64,000 nucleotides of DNA from Listeria ilorinensis (GTDB lineage Bacteria > Bacillota > Bacilli > Lactobacillales > Listeriaceae). Below are positions 10,783 through 24,194 of this stretch, in pieces. The position numbers were made by a program, and so were the translations under genes. Position 1 is the stretch's first letter. Every line of letters starts with the position of its first letter. A model generated the notes under the pieces. The model was not told the DNA's origin. It did no database searches and saw nothing but the letters and a program-made list of their open reading frames with translations. The stretch spans positions 1-64,000 of the forward strand of contig NZ_CAJYCN010000012.1 of assembly GCF_913566895.1 (NCBI RefSeq). The letters are read 5' to 3'.

Positions 10783-12311
10783 TGAAACGAGCACTTATCA
10801 GTGTATCAGATAAAACCGGTGTGGTGGCATTCGGCAAACAGTTAGTCGAACTGGATTTTGAGATTATCTCGACGGGTGGTACTAAGCAGGCGCTTGAAGA
10901 AGCAGGAGTTCCTGTGATTGGAATTGAAGAAGTGACGTATTTTCCAGAAATGCTGGATGGCCGTGTCAAAACGCTTCATCCCAATGTGCATGGCGGCTTA
11001 CTAGCAAATCGAAGCATTCCAGCGCATATGGAAGCACTTGAAAAACATGCTATCACGCCGATCGACTTGGTGTGCGTCAATCTGTATCCATTTCAAGCAA
11101 CCATCGAGCAGCCAAATGTGACACTAGGCGAAGCGATCGAAAATATCGATATTGGCGGGCCTTCGATGCTACGATCGGCGGCTAAAAACTATGCGGCTGT
11201 AACTGTTCTGGTAGATACGGCGGATTATGAGGGCGTACTTGGCGAGCTGTCCGAACAGGGGACGACAACTTTTGAAACCAGACAAAGACTAGCGGCAAAA
11301 GTATTTCGTCATACGGCGCAATATGATGCACTGATCGGTCAATATTTAACGGAAGTGACGGGAGAAAAATTCCCAGAGAAGCTAACACTGACTTATAATT
11401 TGGAAGATCGCTTACGTTATGGCGAAAATCCTCATCAGGATGCTGCCTTTTACAAAGAACCGCTTAGTCAGGAGGGCGTTATCAGCCGTGCGAAACAGCT
11501 TCATGGTAAAGCGCTCAGCTACAATAACCTTCGGGATGCGGATGCGGCTGTGAAAATCGCTGCAGAATTCACTGAACCTGTAGCAGTTGCTGTCAAACAT
11601 ATGAACCCGTGCGGCGTTGGCTGCGGGACGACCATTGAAGAAGCTTATTTGAAAGCTTATGAAGCAGATGAAACATCTATTTTTGGAGGGATCATCGCAC
11701 TTAATCGTGAAGTGGATGCAGAAACAGCGACACATATGAGTGAGATCTTTTTGGAAATTATCATTGCGCCAAGTTTTTCAGAAGATGCTTTTGAAATTTT
11801 GAGCCGCAAGAAAAATATTCGCTTGTTGACACTGAACATTGAAACGACAGAACCAGGACTTGATAAGATTTCAATTGGCGGCGGTCTTTTGTTGCAAGAT
11901 CAGGATACGCTGGTAGAGGATCCTGAAAGCTTTGAAGTGGTAACAGAAAAGGCACCAACTGAAGTGGAATTGCAGGCGCTTCTCACGCAGTGGAAAATCG
12001 TGAAGCATGTCAAATCTAATGCAATTGTTGTCGGTACGGCATCCCAGACATTGGGAGTTGGGGCTGGTCAAATGAATCGGATCGGTGCGGCAGAGATTGC
12101 TTTGAAACAGGCTGGTGAAAAAGCAGCTGGAGCAGTACTTGCTTCTGATGCCTTTTTCCCAATGGACGATACAGTTGAAGCAGCTGGAAGAGCAGGAATC
12201 AAAGCCATTATCCAACCAGGTGGATCAATTAAGGATCAAGATTCCATTGCCATGGCCAATCAATACGGCATTGCTATGGTGGTCACGCGTGTACGTCATT
12301 TTAAACACTAA
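10782..12311 (+). CDS. purH: Bifunctional AICAR transformylase / IMP cyclohydrolase PurH
   Basis: A 509-residue two-domain enzyme for the last two steps to IMP. The N-terminal IMP cyclohydrolase (MGS-like) domain carries [13 protein letters not shown] and the [11 protein letters not shown] segment. The C-terminal AICARFT domain carries [20 protein letters not shown] and the ending [26 protein letters not shown] 10782 directly overlaps the purN stop; AAGGAAG lies upstream. Confidence 0.97.
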   Translation: MKRALISVSDKTGVVAFGKQLVELDFEIISTGGTKQALEEAGVPVIGIEEVTYFPEMLDGRVKTLHPNVHGGLLANRSIPAHMEALEKHAITPIDLVCVNLYPFQATIEQPNVTLGEAIENIDIGGPSMLRSAAKNYAAVTVLVDTADYEGVLGELSEQGTTTFETRQRLAAKVFRHTAQYDALIGQYLTEVTGEKFPEKLTLTYNLEDRLRYGENPHQDAAFYKEPLSQEGVISRAKQLHGKALSYNNLRDADAAVKIAAEFTEPVAVAVKHMNPCGVGCGTTIEEAYLKAYEADETSIFGGIIALNREVDAETATHMSEIFLEIIIAPSFSEDAFEILSRKKNIRLLTLNIETTEPGLDKISIGGGLLLQDQDTLVEDPESFEVVTEKAPTEVELQALLTQWKIVKHVKSNAIVVGTASQTLGVGAGQMNRIGAAEIALKQAGEKAAGAVLASDAFFPMDDTVEAAGRAGIKAIIQPGGSIKDQDSIAMANQYGIAMVVTRVRHFKH

Positions 12312-12323
12312 GGAAGTGAAAAA

Positions 12324-13586
12324 ATGAAAATCTTAGTAGTCGGTAGCGGCGGTCGTGAGCATGCGATCAGTCGGAAATTACTTGAGTCACCTAAAACGGA
12401 ACAAGTCTTTGTCGTTCCAGGAAACGATGGTATGTTGCAAAAAGGTATTGCCCTTCAAAATATTGCGGAAACGGATCATGAAGCTATTATCCAATTTGCC
12501 AAAGAAACAGCCATTGATTTTGCAATTGTTGGACCTGAAGTGCCACTATTAAACGGACTGGTGGATGATCTGGAAGCGGCAGGCATCCCGGCTTTTGGTC
12601 CAACAAAACAGGCTGCACTGATTGAAGGCAGCAAAGATTTTGCTAAGCAGTTTATGAAAAAATATCAGATTCCAACGGCAGATTCAGAAACTTTTACAGA
12701 TTATGCAGCAGCAAAAGCCTATTTGGATGTAAAAAAAGCGCCGATCGTTATCAAAGCAGATGGTTTGGCGGCTGGAAAAGGTGTTACAGTTGCGATGACC
12801 ATGGAGGAAGCCACACTGGCATTAAAAGAAATGATGTTGGAAGCTAAATTCGGTGAGGCTTCGCAAAAAGTTGTGATTGAAGAATATTTAGCAGGCGAAG
12901 AATTTTCACTGATGGCTTTTGTGAATGGGACGGAAGTCTATCCGATGGAGGTCGCACAGGATCATAAGCGGGCTTACGATGGTGACAAGGGGCCGAATAC
13001 TGGGGGCATGGGGGCTTATTCACCAGTTCCACATCTTGCTCAGAAAGTCGTGGATGAAGCAGTTGAAAGCATTCTAATTCCAGCAAGTCAAGGGCTTGTA
13101 AGTGAAGGGAGAAGTTTTCGTGGCATTCTTTATGCCGGTTTGATCCATACAGAAACTGGACCAAAAGTGATCGAGTTCAATGCGCGGTTTGGTGATCCAG
13201 AAACACAGGTTGTGCTGCCAAGGCTCGAGTCAGATTTGGTTGAAATCATTTGGGCACTCCTACATGATCAAAAACCAGATGTTCGTTTTAAACAGGATGG
13301 TGTTGAACTTGGCGTCGTCCTCGCCAGTGCTGGTTATCCGGAGCATTATGAAAAAGGTGCCGAACTTACCGGCCTAGAGCAGATTGATCCAAATGTTGCC
13401 ATTTATCATGCGGGTACGAAACAAGATGCAGAAGGTAATTTTGTTTCGAATGGTGGTCGTGTTCTGTTAGTAGGTTTACATGCGGAAAATATGGTGGAGG
13501 CTCGTCAAAAGATTTATCAAGAAATGAAAAAACTTGAGAATCCAGCATTTTTCTATCGAATCGATATTGGACTGAAAGCTGAATAA
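12324..13586 (+). CDS. purD: GAR synthetase PurD
   Basis: A 420-residue phosphoribosylamine-glycine ligase of the ATP-grasp superfamily. N-terminal MKILVVGSGGREHAI is the family signature; the ATP-grasp motifs (IKADGLAAGKGVTVA, HKRAYDGDKGPNTGGMGAYSP and EFNARFGDPE) follow in order. It is last in the pur operon, 12 nt after purH with GGAAG as the ribosome binding site, and is followed by a strong terminator. Confidence 0.97.
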   Translation: MKILVVGSGGREHAISRKLLESPKTEQVFVVPGNDGMLQKGIALQNIAETDHEAIIQFAKETAIDFAIVGPEVPLLNGLVDDLEAAGIPAFGPTKQAALIEGSKDFAKQFMKKYQIPTADSETFTDYAAAKAYLDVKKAPIVIKADGLAAGKGVTVAMTMEEATLALKEMMLEAKFGEASQKVVIEEYLAGEEFSLMAFVNGTEVYPMEVAQDHKRAYDGDKGPNTGGMGAYSPVPHLAQKVVDEAVESILIPASQGLVSEGRSFRGILYAGLIHTETGPKVIEFNARFGDPETQVVLPRLESDLVEIIWALLHDQKPDVRFKQDGVELGVVLASAGYPEHYEKGAELTGLEQIDPNVAIYHAGTKQDAEGNFVSNGGRVLLVGLHAENMVEARQKIYQEMKKLENPAFFYRIDIGLKAE

Positions 13587-13600
13587 GTGGATCATCATAC

Positions 13601-13640
13601 AAAGCATAATCTCATGAATATTACGGGATTATGCTTTTTT
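13601..13640 (+). terminator. pur operon terminator
   Basis: Stem AAAGCATAATC / GATTATGCTTT around a ~15-nt loop, then TTT. It closes the 12-gene pur operon. Confidence 0.88.
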
Positions 13641-13652
13641 GATGAAAAAAGA

Positions 13653-13681
13653 TTGTATTTCATACGTTGGTACGTTAAAAT
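13653..13681 (+). promoter_or_regulatory. Promoter for yerC
   Basis: TTGTAT (13653-13658), 17-bp spacer, TAAAAT (13676-13681), between the pur terminator and yerC. Confidence 0.65.
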
Positions 13682-13720
13682 ATGAAAGTGAAGATTGAAT
13701 AGTTAAACGGAGGTTATCGT

Positions 13721-14017
13721 ATGCAAATAGAAAAGTTAAGAGGAGAAGGGTTAGATGCCTTTTTTGAAGGGATTTTGACGCTTGAGACCCTCGAGGAATG
13801 CTATGCTTTTTTTGATGATGTCTGCACGGTGAACGAGATTCAATCCATGTCGCAGCGCTTTCAGGTTGCTAAAATGTTGGCAGAAGGAAAAACGTACAGT
13901 GTGATCGAAGTTGAAACAGGTGCCAGTACAGCCACGATCTCTCGAGTCAAACGCTCGCTGAATTATGGTAATGATATGTATCAAGTGGTATTTGATCGGA
14001 TGAAGGAAGAAAACTAA
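13721..14017 (+). CDS. yerC: YerC/YecD family TrpR-related DNA-binding protein
   Basis: A 98-residue all-helical protein with the TrpR-like layout: N-terminal helices (LTLETLEECYAFFDDVCTV), then a helix-turn-helix in MLAEGKTYSVIEVETGASTATISRVKRSLNYG. The family is widespread in Firmicutes. Its target and ligand are not established, and the tryptophan-binding role of TrpR should not be assumed. Start ATG 13721 has CGGAGG at good spacing. It is the first gene of a two-gene unit with the small membrane protein downstream. Confidence 0.88.
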   Translation: MQIEKLRGEGLDAFFEGILTLETLEECYAFFDDVCTVNEIQSMSQRFQVAKMLAEGKTYSVIEVETGASTATISRVKRSLNYGNDMYQVVFDRMKEEN

Positions 14018-14040
14018 CTGCTTATTTGGAGGTTTTCACG

Positions 14041-14292
14041 CTGAAGAAAAAATCAACTTATCCTGTGATCGTGACGGTGATTTTAACACTGGCAGTATTA
14101 TTTGCGCTTGTTCAGATGTTTACTGACCGGATAGTTCTTCCATTCAGTCTTTTATGGCACTGGATTTTTATTATCAGCTTTGCTGTAACGACAGGTATCA
14201 ACGCTTATCAAAAGCGGCTTATCGGAACGGCAATCGGCTTATCTGGCCTCGTTATCTGTATTTCTAGTCTGGTCATTCAAGCTTACCTTTAA
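14041..14292 (+). CDS. Small three-helix membrane protein, probable CTG start
   Basis: Unrecognised 83-residue protein with three predicted membrane helices (about residues 7-25, 35-53 and 61-82) and a basic N-terminus (KKK). The only Shine-Dalgarno, GGAGG at 14028-14032, points to CTG 14041, 8 nt downstream. The in-frame TTG at 14026 overlaps the Shine-Dalgarno and has none of its own. The next usual start codon, GTG 14065, would remove the basic residues and part of helix 1. It follows yerC by 23 nt and ends at a terminator. Function unknown. Confidence 0.75.
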   Translation: MKKKSTYPVIVTVILTLAVLFALVQMFTDRIVLPFSLLWHWIFIISFAVTTGINAYQKRLIGTAIGLSGLVICISSLVIQAYL

Positions 14293-14329
14293 AAATGGTT
14301 TCGTTTATTGAAACGAAGCCATTTTTTTA
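14293..14329 (+). terminator. Terminator after the yerC unit
   Basis: Stem AAATGGTTTCGTTT / AAACGAAGCCATTT with an ATTG loop and one G-T pair, followed by a T run. Confidence 0.9.
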
Positions 14330-14401
14330 TTTGCTAGATGAAAAAGTTTAAAAAAAGTCAAAACTTCATAAAAGACAGATGAAGCTCCTCACGACTAATG
14401 C

Positions 14402-14407
14402 TATAAT
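14402..14407 (+). promoter_or_regulatory. -10 element for the pcrB-pcrA-ligA-camS unit
   Basis: Perfect TATAAT ~40 nt upstream of pcrB. The -35 region at 16-18 bp spacing is weak (ATGAAG-like), so the promoter is assigned with moderate confidence. Confidence 0.5.
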
Positions 14408-14445
14408 AGGATAGCGGTCTTTAAAGAATTTATTGGGGGGACATC

Positions 14446-15126
14446 ATGTTACGTCATTATTTTAAGATTGATCCGGCAAAAGAATTAAGTGAAAAAGCTG
14501 TAAAACGACTTCTAGCCAGTGGTACTGATGGTTTTATTATTGGTGGTACTGATGGATTGACAGCAGAAAATGTTTCTTTTTATTATGATCTTTTCAGCGA
14601 GTCACCGCTTCCGGTCTATCTGGAGGTCAGCAGTCCGGCAGCTATTCTTCCATATGCAGACCGTTTTTTGATTCCGAGTGTTTTGAATACGCAAGATGCT
14701 GACTGGCTGATCGGCAAACATCATCAAGTGGCGATGGAATACGGGAAATATATTCCATGGAACAAAACAAGCACGCTGGGCTATATCATTTTAAATGGGG
14801 AGGCGAAGGCCGCTCAACTGACCAAAGCTGAGACAGACCTTTCGATTGACGCCGTTCAGGCTTACGTGCGACTAGCTGAACATGTATTTCATTTGCCTGT
14901 CGTTTATTTAGAATATAGCGGCCGTTACGGGGATCCAGCAGTCGTTCAAGCTGCACGCCATGTGCTGAAGGAGACAGAACTCTGGTATGGTGGTGGCATC
15001 AAGACGCTTGATCACGCTGTTGAAATGGGACGTTATGCGGATGTAATCGTTGTCGGCAACAGCCTCTATGAAAATTTTGAAAGTGCAATAGAAACAGCAC
15101 AAGCTCGTAGTTTTCTTACGTGTTGA
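14446..15126 (+). CDS. pcrB: Heptaprenylglyceryl phosphate synthase PcrB
   Basis: A 226-residue TIM-barrel enzyme of the GGGP synthase family. Bacterial PcrB couples heptaprenyl diphosphate to sn-glycerol 1-phosphate to give an archaea-like ether lipid. The phosphate-binding loops GGTDGLTAENV and WYGGGIKTLDHA are visible, as are VYLEYSGRYGDP and the C-terminal VVGNSLYEN. It has TTGGGGGGAC as ribosome binding region and lies directly upstream of pcrA, the order that gave the gene its name. Confidence 0.93.
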   Translation: MLRHYFKIDPAKELSEKAVKRLLASGTDGFIIGGTDGLTAENVSFYYDLFSESPLPVYLEVSSPAAILPYADRFLIPSVLNTQDADWLIGKHHQVAMEYGKYIPWNKTSTLGYIILNGEAKAAQLTKAETDLSIDAVQAYVRLAEHVFHLPVVYLEYSGRYGDPAVVQAARHVLKETELWYGGGIKTLDHAVEMGRYADVIVVGNSLYENFESAIETAQARSFLTC

Positions 15127-15172
15127 AATATGTTAAAATAAGAACAAATGTTTGTATGGTGGTGTAAATAAA

Positions 15173-19398
<4,226 letters not shown>

Positions 19399-19401
19399 CG
19401 A

Positions 19402-20520
19402 ATGAAAAAATTATTGGTACCCTTGATGGTCCTATTGCTTGTACTTACAGGTTGTGCACCTAAGCTTGATTCAGATAGTAAGGTCGTACAAAAAGATTCA
19501 GAGAAAAAAGGCGAGACGGGGATTATGACAAAAAATCAAATCTCATCGAGTTACTACAAAACCGTTCTTCCTTATAAGGCCAGCAAATCACGCGGTTTGG
19601 TCGTTTCTAATATCAATTCGCGCTATGACATCAATGAACTAGAGTCTGGCTTGATGCGGATTTCACAAAACAACTATGCGGTGGATCAATATCTATTCCA
19701 AGAGGGACAGTATTTGGATGAGGACACATTGAGCAAGTGGCTTTCTCGTCAAAGTGATGAAAATAAAGATGGACTCAACCCGGCTGATAATGGAACGGGA
19801 AATGATCGAAATCCGATTTATTTGGCGCATATTCTAGAACAGGATTATTTAAAACAAACGGATGATAATACAGTTTCCTTAGGCGGTGTGTCCGTTGCAT
19901 TGGCGATGAATTCGGTTGATTATTATCAAAAGGAACAATATGGCGACACGTATGAGCAGGATATCAGTGACAGCGATCTACTTGCTAAAGGGAAAGAAAT
20001 GGCTCAAACGGTAGTGAATCGTATGCGGCAAACAAAAGGTCTTGAAAATGTGCCGATTACAGTGGCAATCTATAAACAAGGTCGTCGTGATGCAGTAGCT
20101 CCAGGCAATTATATGGCCTATACGACAGCAGAGGGAACGGATCTTGACGATTGGAAAGAGATCAAAGAGAAAAGTTATGTGCTGCCTTCTAATGATGCGG
20201 CAAGTGACCATAAGACTGATAGTGATTCCTTTTTGAATTTTAAAGCGGATATTGAGAAATACTATCCGAATTATACGGGTGTTGTGGGACGTGCACGTTA
20301 TGAAAATGGACAACTTGCAGAACTAGATGTTGATATCCCGGTTCAATTTTATGGAGAAGCAGAGATTATTGGATTTTCACAATATGTAACCGATCTGGTT
20401 GGAAAACATTTGCCAAATACAGCGAATATCCAAGTCAATATTTCTACGACAGATGGACCAGCTGCACTGATTACGCGCTCTGCAAATGAAGATGCAGCGA
20501 ATGCCCATATCTATAATTGA
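19402..20520 (+). CDS. camS: CamS family sex-pheromone-type lipoprotein
   Basis: A 372-residue lipoprotein. The signal peptide (MKKLLVPLMVLLLVLTGC) ends in an LTGC lipobox, with lipidated Cys18. The mature part matches the CamS/YerH family (MAQTVVNRMRQTKG, ITVAIYKQGRRDAVAPGNYMAYT). In enterococci and staphylococci the released signal peptide of this family gives mating pheromones; whether it does so here is unknown. It follows ligA by 3 nt in the conserved pcrA-ligA-camS order and is anchored outside the membrane. Confidence 0.93.
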   Translation: MKKLLVPLMVLLLVLTGCAPKLDSDSKVVQKDSEKKGETGIMTKNQISSSYYKTVLPYKASKSRGLVVSNINSRYDINELESGLMRISQNNYAVDQYLFQEGQYLDEDTLSKWLSRQSDENKDGLNPADNGTGNDRNPIYLAHILEQDYLKQTDDNTVSLGGVSVALAMNSVDYYQKEQYGDTYEQDISDSDLLAKGKEMAQTVVNRMRQTKGLENVPITVAIYKQGRRDAVAPGNYMAYTTAEGTDLDDWKEIKEKSYVLPSNDAASDHKTDSDSFLNFKADIEKYYPNYTGVVGRARYENGQLAELDVDIPVQFYGEAEIIGFSQYVTDLVGKHLPNTANIQVNISTTDGPAALITRSANEDAANAHIYN

Positions 20521-20541
20521 ATAAAAAACTAGATTCTGCTG

Positions 20542-20586
20542 GAAGCTGCGGGAATAAAAGCAGCTTCTTGCGGGGTCTCTTTTTTA
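20542..20586 (+). terminator. Probable terminator after camS
   Basis: Stem GAAGCTGC (20542-20549) / GCAGCTTC (20560-20567), with a T run (20580-20585) beginning 12 nt after the stem. The gap makes it an imperfect intrinsic terminator. Confidence 0.5.
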
Positions 20587-20632
20587 TAAGTAGAAAAACG
20601 GAGGGCCTTTTCAGGAAATTCACAAAAACTCT

Positions 20633-20661
20633 CTGCAAATGGAGAGAGACTATGATATAAT
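20633..20661 (+). promoter_or_regulatory. gatCAB promoter
   Basis: CTGCAA (20633-20638), 17-bp spacer, perfect TATAAT (20656-20661), ~50 nt upstream of the gatC start. Confidence 0.7.
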
Positions 20662-20713
20662 TTTAGCATTAGTGAAAAAAACTAATCGATCTAACCATAA
20701 GGAGGATGGCGTT

Positions 20714-21007
20714 TTGACAAATATATCAAAAGACACTGTACAAAAAGTGGCAAACCTTGCAAAACTTGAAGTTTCTGATTCCGAAGCAGAAACATTTGCC
20801 AGCCAGCTTGGCAATATTATTGAAATGGTCGAAAAATTAAACGAGTTGGATACAACAAATGTAGAACCGACTTCTCATGCGATTCCTGTTTCCAATGTCC
20901 TTCGTGAGGATGTAGCTAAACCGGGATTACCGCGTGAAAAAGTTTTACGAAATGCGCCTCTTACGCAGGACGGCATGTTTAAAGTACCAACAATCATTGA
21001 AGAATAA
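20714..21007 (+). CDS. gatC: Asp/Glu-tRNA amidotransferase subunit GatC
   Basis: A 97-residue subunit of GatCAB, which converts Glu-tRNA(Gln) and Asp-tRNA(Asn) to the amidated forms. The sequence VANLAKLEVSDSEAE ... PTSHAIPVSNVLRED ... FKVPTI is typical of GatC, which wraps around and stabilises GatA. AAGGAGG at 20700-20704 sets the start at TTG 20714. An ATG at 20639 is further upstream but lies within the promoter region, so it is rejected. Confidence 0.95.
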   Translation: MTNISKDTVQKVANLAKLEVSDSEAETFASQLGNIIEMVEKLNELDTTNVEPTSHAIPVSNVLREDVAKPGLPREKVLRNAPLTQDGMFKVPTIIEE

Positions 21008-21040
21008 ATGTGACAATCTGTTTATAGGAGGGAATCTATT

Positions 21041-22495
21041 TTGGGTTTATTTGAACATTCAGTAAAAGAACTGCACGAACTTCTAGTAAAAAAAGAAATC
21101 ACGCCGTTCGATTTAGTGCAAGAATCCTATGACCGCATTGAAGCGGTGGAAGATAAAGTGGGCGCTTTTATTACACTTAACAAAGAAACAGCTTATGATG
21201 TGGCTGCTGAACTTGGCGATGCTGGAATTGATCCAGACAATATGTTGGCGGGTTTACCGATCGGTATCAAAGACAATATCGTGACGAATAATTTGCGAAC
21301 AACTGCGGCAAGCAAGATTTTGGAAAACTTTGATCCAATTTATGACGCAACGGTTATCCAAAAATTGAAGCAAGCACAAGCAATTAATATTGGTAAACTG
21401 AATATGGATGAGTTTGCAATGGGCTCATCAACGGAAACATCCTACTTTCACAAAACGTATAATCCTTGGAATTTGAATAAGGTGCCAGGTGGTTCGTCAG
21501 GTGGGAGTGCAGCGGCAGTTGCGGCTTCTGAAGTGCTGTTCTCGCTTGGATCGGATACGGGAGGTTCGATTCGGCAACCGGCTGCATTTTGTGGTGTTGT
21601 TGGAATGAAGCCTACATATGGTCGTGTTTCACGTTTTGGATTGATCGCTTTTGCTTCTTCACTCGATCAAATTGGTCCAATTACGCGTACTGTGGCAGAT
21701 AATGCCTATCTGTTGGAAGCTATTTCTGGAGCAGATGAAAATGATTCCACTTCGATTGAACGCCCAGCTGAGAATTTTGCGGCTGCTTTGACAGGGGATA
21801 TCAAAGGCCTTAAAATCGGTGTTCCAAAAGAATACTTAGGTGCAGGTGTTGAGCCTGGTGTGAAACAAGCAGTCATGAAGGCTCTTGAAACACTCGAAAA
21901 AATGGGTGCCACATGGGAAGAAGTTTCCCTGCCGCATTCTGAGTATGGAGTGGCAAGCTACTATATCTTGGCCTCTAGTGAAGCTTCTTCCAACTTGGCC
22001 AGATTTGATGGGGTTCGTTATGGCTACCGCTCCCCGAATGCAACTAATCTGGATGAGCTTTACAAGAAAACTCGCTCTGAAGGATTTGGCGATGAAGTGA
22101 AACGGCGGATCATGCTGGGGACTTATTCATTAAGCTCCGGCTACTATGATGCTTATTATAAGAAAGCGCAACAAGCGCGCACATTGATTAAAGAAGATTT
22201 TGCTAAAGTGTTTAAAGAGTATGATGTTATTATTGGGCCAACTGCGCCAACGACTGCATTTAATATCGATGGAATGATCCATGATCCGATTACAATGTAT
22301 TTGAATGATATTTTGACGATTCCGATTAACTTGTCAGGCGTTCCGGCAATTTCTGTACCATGCGGCTTCTCAGAAGGTATGCCAGTTGGTCTACAAATCA
22401 TTGGGAATCATTTTGAAGAAGCGAAAATTTATCAGGTTGCTCATGCGTTCGAGCAGGCGACAACATTCCATAAAGAAAAGCCCGCATTATCTTAG
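21041..22495 (+). CDS. gatA: Glutamyl-tRNA(Gln) amidotransferase subunit A
   Basis: A 484-residue amidase-signature enzyme that releases ammonia from glutamine for GatB. The Ser-cisSer-Lys triad is visible: Lys77 in GIKDNI, the [14 protein letters not shown] segment and [11 protein letters not shown]. The start is TTG 21041 with AGGAGGG 8-9 nt upstream. Length is normal. It lies between gatC and gatB in the standard order. Confidence 0.97.
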   Translation: MGLFEHSVKELHELLVKKEITPFDLVQESYDRIEAVEDKVGAFITLNKETAYDVAAELGDAGIDPDNMLAGLPIGIKDNIVTNNLRTTAASKILENFDPIYDATVIQKLKQAQAINIGKLNMDEFAMGSSTETSYFHKTYNPWNLNKVPGGSSGGSAAAVAASEVLFSLGSDTGGSIRQPAAFCGVVGMKPTYGRVSRFGLIAFASSLDQIGPITRTVADNAYLLEAISGADENDSTSIERPAENFAAALTGDIKGLKIGVPKEYLGAGVEPGVKQAVMKALETLEKMGATWEEVSLPHSEYGVASYYILASSEASSNLARFDGVRYGYRSPNATNLDELYKKTRSEGFGDEVKRRIMLGTYSLSSGYYDAYYKKAQQARTLIKEDFAKVFKEYDVIIGPTAPTTAFNIDGMIHDPITMYLNDILTIPINLSGVPAISVPCGFSEGMPVGLQIIGNHFEEAKIYQVAHAFEQATTFHKEKPALS

Positions 22496-22510
22496 GAGGG
22501 AGAAGAAGAT

Positions 22511-23941
22511 ATGAATTTTGAAACTGTGATTGGACTTGAAGTACACGTAGAATTAAAAACTGAATCAAAAATTTTCTCTTCTGCTCCTGCTCATTTTGGT
22601 GCAGAACCGAATACAAATACGACGGTTGTTGATCTCGGGATGCCGGGTGTCTTGCCAGTGCTAAATAAACGAGCTGTCGAATATGGAATGAAAGCTGCGA
22701 TGGCAATTAACTGTGAAATTGCGCAGCATACTAAATTTGACCGTAAAAACTATTTTTATCCAGATAATCCAAAAGCCTACCAAATTTCGCAATTTGATAA
22801 ACCAATCGGAGAACATGGCTGGATCGAAATCGAAGTCGGCGGCAAGAAGAAAAAAATCGGTATCACACGGCTTCATTTAGAAGAAGATGCGGGGAAAAAT
22901 ACGCATACGAATCAAGGGTATTCACTTGTTGATATTAACCGCCAAGGGACGCCACTGATTGAGATTGTATCAGAACCAGATATCAGAACAGCTGAAGAAG
23001 CCTATGCTTATCTGGAAAAACTGAAATCCATTATTCAGTACACAGGCGTTTCCGATGTGAAAATGGAAGAAGGCTCCATGCGTTGTGATGCTAATATTTC
23101 GATTCGCCCAGTGGGGCAGGAAGAATTCGGCGTGAAAACCGAGCTGAAAAACCTGAACTCATTTAACAATGTGCGTAAAGGTATCGAATATGAAGAAAAA
23201 CGGCAGCGCGAGGTATTGCTTGCTGGCGGAATTATCGAGCAGGAAACACGTCGTTTTGAAGAAGCTACAGGTAAAACAACGCTGATGCGTGTGAAGGAAG
23301 GGTCGGATGATTACCGTTATTTCCCAGAGCCCGATCTTGTTGATCTATTTATTGATCAGGCATGGATGGACCGGATTCGTGCGGAAATTCCTGAGTTGCC
23401 TGACAAGCGGAAAGAACGCTATGTGACAGAACTTGGCTTACCTTCCTATGATGCAATGGTCCTTACCCTAACAAAAGAAATGTCTGATTTCTTTGAAGCG
23501 ACGATTAAAGCCGGTGCCGAAACGAAACTTGCTTCTAACTGGCTGATGGGCGAAGTTTCGGCTTATTTGAATGCCGAGCAAAAAGAACTGCATGATACGG
23601 GATTGACCCCAGAAAATCTGGCAGGTATGATTAAACTGATAGAAAATGGAACAATCTCTTCTAAAATCGCTAAAAAAGTTTTCCGTGAACTGGTTCAAAA
23701 TGGTGGTAATGCAGAAGACGTTGTGAAAGCAAAAGGACTTGTTCAAATTTCAGATGAAGGCGAGCTGCGAAAAATTATTACGGCTATTCTGGATGAGAAT
23801 GAACAATCCATTGTTGACTTTAAAAATGGGAAAGACCGGGCGATTGGTTTCCTTGTTGGTCAAGTCATGAAGCAAACAAAAGGTCAGGCGAACCCGCCAA
23901 TGGTTAATAAAATTTTGTTGGAAGAAATGAATAAACGCTGA
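22511..23941 (+). CDS. gatB: Aspartyl/glutamyl-tRNA amidotransferase subunit B
   Basis: A 476-residue kinase-like subunit that activates the misacylated tRNA's carboxylate with ATP and amidates it. [41 protein letters not shown] and the LKNLNSF motif are diagnostic. The C-terminal YqeY-like tRNA-binding tail ([13 protein letters not shown]) is intact. It has GGAGGGAGAA upstream of ATG 22511. It ends the gat operon. Confidence 0.97.
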   Translation: MNFETVIGLEVHVELKTESKIFSSAPAHFGAEPNTNTTVVDLGMPGVLPVLNKRAVEYGMKAAMAINCEIAQHTKFDRKNYFYPDNPKAYQISQFDKPIGEHGWIEIEVGGKKKKIGITRLHLEEDAGKNTHTNQGYSLVDINRQGTPLIEIVSEPDIRTAEEAYAYLEKLKSIIQYTGVSDVKMEEGSMRCDANISIRPVGQEEFGVKTELKNLNSFNNVRKGIEYEEKRQREVLLAGGIIEQETRRFEEATGKTTLMRVKEGSDDYRYFPEPDLVDLFIDQAWMDRIRAEIPELPDKRKERYVTELGLPSYDAMVLTLTKEMSDFFEATIKAGAETKLASNWLMGEVSAYLNAEQKELHDTGLTPENLAGMIKLIENGTISSKIAKKVFRELVQNGGNAEDVVKAKGLVQISDEGELRKIITAILDENEQSIVDFKNGKDRAIGFLVGQVMKQTKGQANPPMVNKILLEEMNKR

Positions 23942-23945
23942 TCAG

Positions 23946-24015
23946 AAGCAGAAACTGTTTTCATTGAATGATTTCTTAGCAAGGAATTATTTTGATGAGA
24001 GAGTTTCTGCTTTTT
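23946..24015 (+). terminator. gat operon terminator (long loop)
   Basis: Stem AAGCAGAAACT (23946-23956) / AGTTTCTGCTT (24002-24012), followed by T residues. The 45-nt loop is unusually long for an intrinsic terminator. Confidence 0.7.
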
Positions 24016-24114
24016 AAACTATTCGGCCACTTTTAGATGAATAGTTTTTAAATAAACGGAAGAATATGAATGATTTTTCACAGGTATAAAATAGGCAAGC
24101 GACGTTTTTTTTGC

Positions 24115-24180
24115 TATAATAAACATGCTGGACAAACAGGACGTTTACACGTTTTAAGTGTAGCCGTTTTTTTGTTGTAG
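24115..24180 (+). promoter_or_regulatory. dgkB -10 element and terminator-like leader hairpin
   Basis: TATAAT at 24115-24120 is a likely -10, with a weak -35. The leader then holds CGTTTACAC paired to GTGTAGCCG (one mismatch, one wobble) across GTTTTAA, followed by seven T residues and the dgkB ribosome binding site. The arrangement looks like a leader terminator, but no alternative antiterminator is obvious to me. Confidence 0.45.
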
Positions 24181-24194
24181 AGAGGATGAAAGCA

